From the NCBI GenBank assembly GCA_018610025.1, contig JAHENW010000124.1, forward strand, positions 1 through 6,390: a stretch of DNA of 6,390 nucleotides, in the 5' to 3' direction. Origin of the DNA: Thermoplasmatota archaeon. GTDB taxonomy: Archaea > Thermoplasmatota > Thermoplasmata > Halarchaeoplasmatales > Halarchaeoplasmataceae. Made by a program: the position numbers and the translations under genes. Under the pieces are notes generated by a model. That model had not been told where the DNA came from. It saw nothing but the letters and a program-made list of their open reading frames with translations, and did not search any database. Positions 1 to 4,868 of the stretch are shown piece after piece; positions within the stretch are counted from its first letter, which is position 1; the number at the start of each line of letters is the position of its first letter.

Positions 1-1016
1 ATATTGGCAAGCATGTAATACGCCCCATCTGGCATGGCGGGATCGAACCGGGTGGAAGACAGTTCTTCGTATAAAAAGTCTCTAGCCCTTCTATAGTAAT
101 CCAGCATCTCCTCGTAATAGCTCTCAGGAAGATCGAAAGCGGTCACCCCTGCCTTTTGAAAGGGGGTGGGAGAGCACACGGTCGTATAATCATGAGCCTT
201 TCGTATGGGCTTCATGAGTTCCTGTGGAGCCCCTACATATCCAACCCTCCAGCCCGTTACAGAGTAGATCTTTGAGAGACCGCCCAACGTGACGGTCCTT
301 TCCCACATGCCGTCCATAGAGGCCATTGATATGTGTTCTCCCTCATATATCATCCTTTCATATATCTCATCGGTGATAGCTACTATGTCATGGTCAACAC
401 AGAGGTCTCTCAGGAAGGCTAGGTCTTCCCAGTCGAAGACCTTGCCTGAAGGGTTATGAGGGGTATTTATTATCATCGACCTTGTTTCGTCACTGACTTT
501 CTTCTTGATATCCTCTCTATCGATCCCCAGGTCCTCATCGATAGTCGTCAGTACTTCCTCACCAGAGGCCATAGAGATGGCTGGAAAATAGTTCTCGTAA
601 AACGGTTGGAAGACCAGTACCTCCTCGCCGGGATCAACGAGGCCTAAAATCGTAGACATCAGGGCCTCACTCGTCCCACATGTTATGGTGATCTCCATCT
701 CTGGATTGTATTCTATATCGTTGAAATCGTCCAATTTTTCACCGACTTTTTCCCTCAGTTCACCCAGTCCCCAGGTTATCGAATACTGGTTATATCCCTG
801 GTCTATTGCCCCTTTGGCACTTTCCAGGACCTCTTCTGAAGCCGGGAACTCAGGATATCCCTGGGAGAGGTTGATAGCGTCATGTCTTTGCGCCTTCCTC
901 GTCATCTCCCTTATCACCGACTCGGTGAGTCCTTTCACTCTTTGAGAACCCGATATTTCTTCCTTTATCTTATCACTCCCTGTAGATGTACGTCCCTTCC
1001 TTCCCTTCGATGGCAT
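1..1016 (-). CDS. PLP-dependent aminotransferase, class I/II (fold type I), partial at 3' end
   Basis: This is a cytosolic enzyme that transfers an amino group from an amino acid to a 2-oxo acid using pyridoxal phosphate. The reading frame is open across the whole segment and runs off the left edge, so the C-terminus is missing. Visible motifs in order are NLSQGYPEF near the N-terminus, NTPHNPSGKVF, DEIYE, and LSKIYSVTGWRVGY, where the Lys codon at 272-270 is the expected Schiff-base lysine. The SQGYPEF and TPHNPSGKVF wording resembles the kynurenine/glutamine/methionine aminotransferase group (YbdL-like), so an aromatic, Met or Gln substrate is possible but not proven. The start is uncertain. 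The only upstream ATG (1016) overlaps the carbamate kinase by 44 bases and adds a basic tail. An ATA at 968 sits 7 bases after GGAG and would place the lysine at residue 233, the usual position. A GTG at 938 is a third option. It lies in an operon with the upstream kinase. Confidence 0.93.
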   Translation of the reverse strand, partial: MPSKGRKGRTSTGSDKIKEEISGSQRVKGLTESVIREMTRKAQRHDAINLSQGYPEFPASEEVLESAKGAIDQGYNQYSITWGLGELREKVGEKLDDFNDIEYNPEMEITITCGTSEALMSTILGLVDPGEEVLVFQPFYENYFPAISMASGEEVLTTIDEDLGIDREDIKKKVSDETRSMIINTPHNPSGKVFDWEDLAFLRDLCVDHDIVAITDEIYERMIYEGEHISMASMDGMWERTVTLGGLSKIYSVTGWRVGYVGAPQELMKPIRKAHDYTTVCSPTPFQKAGVTAFDLPESYYEEMLDYYRRARDFLYEELSSTRFDPAMPDGAYYMLAN

Positions 1017-1920
1017 CATCTAGATGCTCGGGAGACGTAATCAGTACCTTCTCCCCTCCGTTCTCCAAAAAGTGGATGGAGGCTTCGATCTTAGGACCCA
1101 TGCTCCCAGGTGGGAACTGCCCTTCTTCCAGATACCGTTTTGCCTCCGAAACGGTCATGGATTCGATGAATTTCTCATCTTCCTGGTCGTAGTTGAGATA
1201 CACACCGTCGACCCTGGTCAGCATTATAAAAAACATCTCATCTATTGAATCCGCGAGAACCGCACTGGCTAGGTCCTTGTCTATTACACCCTCCACACCG
1301 TGGAGTTGTCCTTCCTTCTCGACAACCGGGACTCCTCCTCCACCGGCCGCTATGACGATATGACCTTTCTCTCCACTGAATATCAGGGTATTTATCACTT
1401 CACTCTCGACTATCTTCTGGGGTTTTGGGGATGGTACTACCCTTCTATATCTACCGTCAGAGGTCTCCTTTATATCCCAGTTTCTTTCTTTTCTCAACCT
1501 TTCTGCTTCTTTTTCTTCGTAATAGGGCCCTACATATTTATTGGGATTTTCAAAGGCGGGGTCGTCCTTGTCCACCACTACCTGAGTGATCACGCTGGAA
1601 ACTATCCGATTGACATCCCTTTTCTTCAGTTCGTTCTCCAGAGTCTGCTGGAACATGTATCCTATCTGTCCCTGGGATTGGGCCCCGCATACATCCAATG
1701 GCATAGCCGGAACTGTAGACGAAGCTATCTCGTTCTGAAGGAGTATATTACCCACCTGCGGTCCGTTCCCGTGGGTGAAGACCAGGTCATACCCCCCTTC
1801 TATCAGATCCGCTAGTATAGAACAGGTACCTTCCATCCTGCTGAATTGCTCCTCTGCGTTTCCGTCGTCGTCGGGCCTTATAAGTGAGTTTCCACCTAGT
1901 GCGACTACTGCAGTTTTCAT
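973..1920 (-). CDS. arcC: Carbamate kinase
   Basis: Carbamate kinase (amino-acid kinase fold) reversibly transfers phosphate between carbamoyl phosphate and ADP, giving ATP, CO2 and ammonia. It usually serves as the last, energy-yielding step of arginine, agmatine or purine-derivative fermentation. Its 315 residues match the family's usual length. Hallmarks are ALGGNSL at 7-13, THGNGPQVG at 49-57, QGQIGY at 83-88, KYVGPYY at 128-134, RRVVPSPKP at 159-167, the nucleotide-binding AAGGGGVPV at 191-199, GVIDKDLAS at 211-219, and GQFPPGSMGPKIEA at 267-280. The ATG at 1920 is supported by a TATA-like box about 28 bases upstream, implying a leaderless mRNA. The aminotransferase follows directly on the same strand. 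No arginine deiminase or carbamoyltransferase gene is visible in the window, so the source of the carbamoyl phosphate is unknown. Confidence 0.96.
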   Translation of the reverse strand: MKTAVVALGGNSLIRPDDDGNAEEQFSRMEGTCSILADLIEGGYDLVFTHGNGPQVGNILLQNEIASSTVPAMPLDVCGAQSQGQIGYMFQQTLENELKKRDVNRIVSSVITQVVVDKDDPAFENPNKYVGPYYEEKEAERLRKERNWDIKETSDGRYRRVVPSPKPQKIVESEVINTLIFSGEKGHIVIAAGGGGVPVVEKEGQLHGVEGVIDKDLASAVLADSIDEMFFIMLTRVDGVYLNYDQEDEKFIESMTVSEAKRYLEEGQFPPGSMGPKIEASIHFLENGGEKVLITSPEHLDDAIEGKEGTYIYRE

Positions 1921-1943
1921 AGGATTAACCGGATTGGATATAT

Positions 1944-1952
1944 CGTATTTAA
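1944..1952 (-). promoter_or_regulatory. Archaeal TATA box for the carbamate kinase-aminotransferase operon
   Basis: On the minus strand the sequence reads CTTAAATAC, preceded by A-rich bases that could serve as a BRE. Its centre is about 28 bases before the kinase ATG, so transcription should start at or just before that ATG. No Shine-Dalgarno sequence precedes the ATG, which fits leaderless translation. Confidence 0.55.
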
Positions 1953-2007
1953 GCTTTTTAGATTTTCACCAGCCCATCATTAATCAGAAAAAGGTCGATA
2001 TCAATAC

Positions 2008-2016
2008 TTTTATATC
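2008..2016 (+). promoter_or_regulatory. Archaeal TATA box for queF
   Basis: The sequence TTTTATATC lies about 28 bases before the queF ATG at 2040. Transcription would begin within a few bases of the start codon, so the mRNA is probably leaderless; only a weak TAGGA precedes the ATG. The 119-base gap to carbamate kinase therefore carries two divergent promoters. Confidence 0.65.
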
Positions 2017-2039
2017 TTTAGAGATTATGATAGGAAAAC

Positions 2040-2462
2040 ATGGATAAAGGCATATTGGAGACCATTCCCGACGAGCATCCAGATAAAGAATATAAGATAG
2101 AGATCACCTGTCCCGAGTTCACCTGTTTGTGTCCTGATAAGAGGGACCAACCCGATTTCGCCACCATGATAATCACTTACATCCCCAACGAATTTTTGGT
2201 CGAATTGAAATCTCTCAAATATTATATCGTTAACTATAGAGACAAAGAGATCTATCATGAGGATGCCACTAATCGACTCCTTGACGACTTGGTAGATACG
2301 GTCGATCCTCTATATATGCATGTTAAAGGAGATTGGAATATAAGGGGTGGGATTAAGACTATTGTCGAAACGGAATACGTAGGTGAAGGGTGGGAGGGAG
2401 ACCCTTCGGCCTTGGTCACCGAGAAAACGGAAAATACAGGCATTCTAGGGAAAAATTCCTAA
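2040..2462 (+). CDS. queF: QueF-family 7-cyano-7-deazaguanine (preQ0) reductase or QueF-like archaeosine synthase
   Basis: This is a unimodular T-fold protein of the QueF family with 140 residues. QueF reduces the nitrile of preQ0 to preQ1 with NADPH; archaeal QueF-like relatives instead convert preQ0 in tRNA to archaeosine. The catalytic Cys is C31 in FTCLCP, the general-acid Asp is D39 in QPDFA, and H73-E74 in IYHED match the substrate-binding His/Glu pair. E55-LKSLKYY fits the QueF signature E(S/L)K(S/A)hK(L/Y)(Y/F/W), associated with NADPH binding, and its spacing to the His is the same as in Bacillus QueF. The C-terminal part keeps the GDWNIRGGIKTIVE motif. After about residue 118 it has a short extra tail rich in Glu and Gly. 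The gene stands alone with its own promoter and terminator. The family is certain. The exact reaction is not: the intact signature favours a true reductase, while the archaeal setting favours a role in archaeosine. Confidence 0.93.
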   Translation: MDKGILETIPDEHPDKEYKIEITCPEFTCLCPDKRDQPDFATMIITYIPNEFLVELKSLKYYIVNYRDKEIYHEDATNRLLDDLVDTVDPLYMHVKGDWNIRGGIKTIVETEYVGEGWEGDPSALVTEKTENTGILGKNS

Positions 2463-2469
2463 AATTTTT
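2451..2469 (+). terminator. Hairpin and T-tract at the end of queF
   Basis: AAAAATT at 2451-2457 can pair with AATTTTT at 2463-2469 around a 5-base loop that includes most of the stop codon. The right arm ends in five T's, the classic archaeal termination signal. The AT-only stem is weak, so the T-tract may do most of the work. The rest of the gap up to 2604 holds no gene that I can support. Confidence 0.5.
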
Positions 2470-2560
2470 GATAAAGTCCCGGATCTTACCTTGAGGAAAA
2501 TTTTAATTCGATGAAAAGAGACACATGAGTAAAGCGCCAGAAGTACAGTCAGGATGAAGA

Positions 2561-2613
2561 TAAAATAGAAAAATTAAAGAGAAAAAGGGAGAAGGTCCAA
2601 GGTCTTACCTTGG
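2561..2613 (-). terminator. Terminator of the RHH-ftsZ operon
   Basis: CCAAGGT at 2597-2603 and ACCTTGG at 2607-2613 form a perfect 7-base-pair stem with a 3-base loop. Read on the minus strand, the hairpin is followed by a pyrimidine-rich run with several T-tracts down to about 2561. The ftsZ-like stop codon (2607-2605) lies inside the hairpin. Confidence 0.7.
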
Positions 2614-3447
2614 ATAATTCTCGAGGAAAGAGTCCAGTGTGGGATTCCTTGGTTCATCTTCTTCGAGGTATTTCAAAGCCTTCAACACTGGGGGTTCCTC
2701 AATTTTTTCTTCTCCCTCTTCTTCCACCAAATGGGAAATGTTTTCTTCAATTCCGAGGGTGTCCATATCGATCTCACTCAGGAATTCTGTGATGAATTCC
2801 ATCTTCAATTTCTCGACGACTTCACACAGCATCTTTCCTGTGAGTTCAAAGGATTCAGATAGACTCCGGTCGGTGCTCATGTTCAATAGTCGGTCGTTCT
2901 CGAATATCGTAGTGGTGTGGCTTACCTTCGCCAGTTCATCTAGAGCCTCTTGAGCCTTCTCCTGCCTACCCTCCGAAGAGAAGGGCATGACAGCGTAGCT
3001 CACCACCATCTTGTCGTTCCTTCTGGCCAGGTCGGCTATCACATACGAAGCGCCGGAACCGGTCCCGCCGCCCATACCGGCGACAATGACGACTAGGTCG
3101 GCCTCCTCTATGGTATTCAGGATCGGCTCCTCGTACATCTCAGCGGATCTCTTGCCGAGATTGGGATCACCTTTGGCACCTTCACCATCGGTTATCTCCT
3201 CACCGATGAGCATTCCTCTGTCCACATCTATACTGTCGAGGACCTCTTTATCTGTGTTTATCCCTATCGTCTTCACGTTCTTCATGTCTCTGTTATGCAG
3301 ATGCTGGACAGTGTTGCATCCGCAGCCACCTACTCCTATAGCATATACTGTATTTTCATGGAGTAGAGATTCTACGAGTTCCTCGAGTTTCCCATCCTCG
3401 AACAATCCCTCGGAAATAGGGGGGGATTCGGGGCTAGATTCTTCCAT
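2605..3447 (-). CDS. Short FtsZ-family GTPase lacking the canonical C-terminal domain
   Basis: This is a tubulin/FtsZ superfamily GTPase of 280 residues; FtsZ is usually about 350-390. After an acidic 30-residue N-terminal tail come T1 GVGGCGCNTV (38-47), T2 INTDKE (63-68), a T3 region GAKGDPNLGKRSAE (90-103), the signature T4 loop GGGTGSG (126-132), T5 PFSSEGR (155-161) and NDRLL (184-188). A helix H7-like segment follows (about 195-216). After that the canonical T7 synergy loop (NxDxxD-like) is not recognisable; the aligned region reads SEIDMDTLGIEEN. The roughly 100-residue C-terminal domain is absent. A Glu-rich linker and a final LDSFLENYPR tail replace it. No frameshift explains this, because downstream DNA encodes a terminator and then queF on the other strand. 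A strong GGAGGA 8 bases before the ATG supports the start. It is the second gene of the RHH operon. GTP binding is likely; ordinary polymer-dependent GTPase activity is doubtful. Confidence 0.93.
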   Translation of the reverse strand: MEESSPESPPISEGLFEDGKLEELVESLLHENTVYAIGVGGCGCNTVQHLHNRDMKNVKTIGINTDKEVLDSIDVDRGMLIGEEITDGEGAKGDPNLGKRSAEMYEEPILNTIEEADLVVIVAGMGGGTGSGASYVIADLARRNDKMVVSYAVMPFSSEGRQEKAQEALDELAKVSHTTTIFENDRLLNMSTDRSLSESFELTGKMLCEVVEKLKMEFITEFLSEIDMDTLGIEENISHLVEEEGEEKIEEPPVLKALKYLEEDEPRNPTLDSFLENYPR

Positions 3448-3455
3448 CGTTTAAT

Positions 3456-3461
3456 TCCTCC
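3456..3461 (-). promoter_or_regulatory. Strong ribosome binding site of the FtsZ-like gene
   Basis: On the minus strand GGAGGA lies 8 bases before the ATG at 3447. It fixes this start and, with the 64-base gap to the upstream RHH gene, suggests independent translation from a shared mRNA. Confidence 0.75.
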
Positions 3462-3473
3462 GAGCTTACTTAT

Positions 3474-3488
3474 TGGTACCATGTACCA
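3474..3488. repeat. 15-base hyphenated palindrome between the RHH and FtsZ-like genes
   Basis: TGGTACcatGTACCA has perfect 6-base arms around a 3-base centre. It sits in the 64-base gap upstream of the ftsZ-like gene and could be an operator, possibly for the neighbouring RHH protein. Its core resembles the TACATGTA palindrome in the RHH leader. Its function is inferred only. Confidence 0.45.
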
Positions 3489-3511
3489 TTGTTTCAGTCC
3501 CACGGCCTACC

Positions 3512-3904
3512 TCATCTACTCAGGTATTCACTTTGGTTCTGTCTCTCTACTTCCAGTATGCTTTCTACACTGTTGCTTATCTCACCCATCTGACTGTATT
3601 TCTCCCTGAGTTCCTTCATATCCTCGTTCAACAATCCTTGTTTGACTAGATCGCGCAGAGCCGCTTCCCAGCTTTCGTAGTGTTCCACGGAGATGAGGTA
3701 ATGGATGTTGTTCTTGATTCTCTTCGGTAGACTGATCCTGGCGGGTATCTCTTTATCACTCTTTCTCACACTGTGTCTATTTATGTATTCCATGGCTGCC
3801 TCTCTCAGGAAGGCCGAACGGTTACTGAAGTCATGTCTACTTATAAATGAATCGATGATTTCTAGGTCCTCGTCGGACACCCTTAAAGAGATCTTTTTTT
3901 CCAT
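3512..3904 (-). CDS. Tandem ribbon-helix-helix (CopG/Arc-type) DNA-binding protein, CdrS-like position
   Basis: This is a small transcription regulator of 130 residues. The N-terminal part is a clear RHH unit: strand KKISLRVS (3-10), helix DEDLEIIDSFISRH (11-24), turn DFSNRS, and helix AFLREAAMEYINRH (31-44). A second RHH-like unit follows: strand IPARISLP (53-60), a helix at about 61-75, the turn HYES, and helix WEAALRDLVKQGLL (79-92). A charged, coiled-coil-like tail ends the protein (about 95-125). RHH proteins normally dimerise to form their DNA-binding ribbon; two units in one chain could bind DNA as a pseudodimer or a higher oligomer. The start at 3904 is backed by AGGTG seven bases upstream and by a strong promoter. 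It directly precedes the FtsZ-like gene on the same strand, as haloarchaeal cdrS precedes ftsZ2. CdrS itself is a single short RHH, so equivalence rests on context. Confidence 0.85.
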   Translation of the reverse strand: MEKKISLRVSDEDLEIIDSFISRHDFSNRSAFLREAAMEYINRHSVRKSDKEIPARISLPKRIKNNIHYLISVEHYESWEAALRDLVKQGLLNEDMKELREKYSQMGEISNSVESILEVERQNQSEYLSR

Positions 3905-3911
3905 CTTAATA

Positions 3912-3916
3912 CACCT
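3912..3916 (-). promoter_or_regulatory. Ribosome binding site of the RHH gene
   Basis: On the minus strand AGGTG lies 7 bases before the ATG at 3904 and matches the archaeal 16S rRNA tail. Because the promoter is far upstream, this mRNA has a leader of roughly 75 bases, unlike the leaderless kinase and queF genes. Confidence 0.6.
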
Positions 3917-3933
3917 GTTTTCCGGGCCTTGTC

Positions 3934-3943
3934 ATACATGTAT
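3934..3943. repeat. 10-base palindrome ATACATGTAT in the RHH leader
   Basis: This is a perfect palindrome between the predicted transcription start and the RHH start codon. It could be an autoregulatory operator. The core TACATGTA is similar to the palindrome in front of the FtsZ-like gene. Short AT-rich palindromes also occur by chance. Confidence 0.35.
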
Positions 3944-3963
3944 TCCTTTTGTAGCACTTTATT

Positions 3964-3977
3964 GTAGGTAACGTAGG
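3964..3977. repeat. GTAGG direct repeat near the RHH transcription start
   Basis: GTAGG-taac-GTAGG gives two copies with a 9-base period, just downstream of the predicted start point (about 3980) of the minus-strand operon. RHH dimers commonly bind short repeats spaced about one helical turn apart, so this is a candidate operator. This is inference only. Confidence 0.3.
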
Positions 3978-4001
3978 ACTAAATGTTACAATAGTATGAC
4001 A

Positions 4002-4010
4002 TTATATAAA
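4002..4010 (-). promoter_or_regulatory. Strong TATA box of the RHH-FtsZ operon
   Basis: Read on the minus strand the box is TTTATATAA, a near-ideal archaeal TATA element, with AGAAAGA upstream as a possible BRE. Transcription should start near 3980, leaving a leader of about 75 bases that contains the repeat and palindrome listed separately. Confidence 0.7.
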
Positions 4011-4031
4011 TCTTTCTACTCCCTCCCCCCA

Positions 4032-4056
4032 TCTTTTTCTATTAGATAAAAAAAGA
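4032..4056. repeat. Inverted repeat between the two divergent promoters
   Basis: TCTTTTT at 4032-4038 and AAAAAGA at 4050-4056 are 7-base inverted arms with an 11-base spacer. They lie between the divergent RHH and rubrerythrin promoters, just after a C-rich run. This could insulate or regulate the promoters, but a low-complexity A/T pairing is an equally simple explanation. Confidence 0.3.
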
Positions 4057-4112
4057 CCTACGAGGGTTTATTGATATAGAATTATACTACATAATTGTTT
4101 CGAGACCGTAAC

Positions 4113-4121
4113 TATTTATAA
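4113..4121 (+). promoter_or_regulatory. TATA box of the rubrerythrin gene
   Basis: TATTTATAA is a good archaeal TATA element. It places the transcription start near 4142-4146, only about 12-16 bases before the ATG, leaving just enough room for the ribosome binding site. Confidence 0.65.
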
Positions 4122-4143
4122 GATAGCGAAGTGTAAAGGAAGA

Positions 4144-4150
4144 AAGGTGA
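4144..4150 (+). promoter_or_regulatory. Ribosome binding site of the rubrerythrin gene
   Basis: AAGGTGA lies 7 bases before the ATG at 4158 and matches the 3' end of archaeal 16S rRNA. It supports the chosen start. Confidence 0.65.
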
Positions 4151-4157
4151 AATCGGT

Positions 4158-4700
4158 ATGCTAAAGGTATTTAGATGTTGGATATGTGGTGAAACCTACT
4201 TGGGCGAGGAAGCTCCCAGTGATTGTCCGTATTGCGGAGCGGATAGAACATTATTAAAGCCGGCAGAAGAATATGAATATCCTGATGTAGACCTGTCAGA
4301 CAAAGAGAAAGAAAACTTCAAGAAGGCACTGGAACTCGAAGTGGATAATGCTACATTTTATTATTGTGCGAATAATAAGGCGGAAAATCCTAAGGATGAG
4401 GGGATGTTCAAACGCTTGGCCAAGGTAGAGGCCGAACATGCAGAGGCCATATGCATGTTTTTAGATAGGGAAGAGCCGGCGATAAATAAGAAATCTGAGG
4501 TGTGCTCTCATCATCTACCAGACAACCTTGAAAGCGCTCATCAAAGAGAACAGCGTGCTATCGAGCATTATAGAAAATTTGCCAAGGAAGCTGATCACTC
4601 GAGGGTGAAGGAATTCTTCGAGGCGATAGTGGAGATCGAAACGGATCATCTAGAACTACACGAGAAGGAGATAGATAACCTAGAGTCCCCTGAGCAGTGA
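4158..4700 (+). CDS. Reverse-order rubrerythrin (N-terminal rubredoxin-like domain, C-terminal diiron domain)
   Basis: Rubrerythrins are cytosolic non-haem iron proteins that reduce hydrogen peroxide, and sometimes oxygen, in anaerobes. This 180-residue protein begins with a rubredoxin-like iron knuckle pair, CWIC (C7, C10) and CPYC (C23, C26). A ferritin-like four-helix domain follows. Its likely diiron ligands are E61, the ExxH pair E91/H94, E131, and the second ExxH pair E161/H164; E61 and E131 are each followed seven residues later by Tyr, as expected of the two pseudo-symmetric halves. Classical rubrerythrin carries the rubredoxin at the C-terminus, so this is the reverse arrangement known from clostridia and archaea. 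A CSHH sequence (116-119) lies in the linker between helix pairs. It has its own promoter and ribosome binding site and is divergent from the RHH gene. It suggests an anaerobic or microaerophilic host that must detoxify peroxide. The electron donor is not visible here. Confidence 0.93.
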   Translation: MLKVFRCWICGETYLGEEAPSDCPYCGADRTLLKPAEEYEYPDVDLSDKEKENFKKALELEVDNATFYYCANNKAENPKDEGMFKRLAKVEAEHAEAICMFLDREEPAINKKSEVCSHHLPDNLESAHQREQRAIEHYRKFAKEADHSRVKEFFEAIVEIETDHLELHEKEIDNLESPEQ

Positions 4701-4712
4701 ACATCCGGAAAA

Positions 4713-4743
4713 TTTATTTTCAACCCTCTTATCTCCTTTTTAT
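4713..4743 (+). terminator. T-rich termination region after rubrerythrin
   Basis: TTTATTTT at 4713-4720 and CCTTTTTATC at 4734-4743 follow the stop codon with no strong hairpin. Such consecutive T-tracts are typical archaeal terminators. A small direct repeat, TATCTCCT, flanks the second T-tract. Confidence 0.5.
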
Positions 4744-4789
4744 CTCCTACTATTTGGAGGCAGCCAATTTCCAATGATAATTACGCCCT

Positions 4790-4811
4790 TCTACTCGCCT
4801 CGTAAACAACT
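4790..4811 (+). repeat. Upstream copy of the 22-base tRNA-leader repeat (R1)
   Basis: This 22-base sequence (core CTCGCCTCGTAAACAACT) is identical to the bases immediately before the tRNA-Thr gene at 4930-4951. Here it is followed not by a tRNA but by a 57-base insert with two hairpins. It looks like one end of a rearranged duplication of the tRNA locus. Confidence 0.85.
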
Positions 4812-4814
4812 TAC

Positions 4815-4840
4815 GGAGGAAAAAATATTCCTCCTCTCTT
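4815..4840 (+). terminator. Hairpin with pyrimidine tail in the insert
   Basis: GGAGGAA at 4815-4821 pairs perfectly with TTCCTCC at 4828-4834 around a 6-base A/T loop, and TCTCTT follows. It could terminate a short transcript starting in the R1 copy, or be structural DNA of the insert. Which of these applies is not known. Confidence 0.4.
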
Positions 4841-4842
4841 TC

Positions 4843-4861
4843 GGTTTCTCTTTGAGAAACC
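4843..4861. repeat. 8-base-pair perfect hairpin in the insert
   Basis: GGTTTCTC and GAGAAACC form a perfect stem around a TTT loop. It lies 8 bases upstream of the tRNA 5' fragment. Together with the preceding hairpin it makes up most of the 57 bases that separate the leader copy from the tRNA fragment. Confidence 0.6.
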
Positions 4862-4868
4862 CTCTAGA

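Noticed and set aside
456..945. Plus-strand short frames opposite the aminotransferase
   Set aside because: The minus strand is continuously open here with PLP-enzyme motifs; the plus frames show no recognisable protein.
1300..1815. Long open frame on the plus strand across the carbamate kinase gene (171 codons)
   Set aside because: It is antisense to a protein with all carbamate kinase motifs, has no promoter or ribosome binding site, and its translation is aromatic-rich low-complexity without family features.
2025..2443. Minus-strand frames opposite queF
   Set aside because: They are shadows of queF, whose catalytic motifs, promoter and terminator are clear.
2511..2557. Small genes starting with ATG in the queF-ftsZ gap
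   Set aside because: The frames from these ATGs stop after 5 to 10 codons and lack ribosome binding sites.
2639..3454. Two plus-strand open frames across the FtsZ-like gene
   Set aside because: Their Ser/Pro-rich translations are typical mirror frames of an acidic gene on the other strand; no start signals support them.
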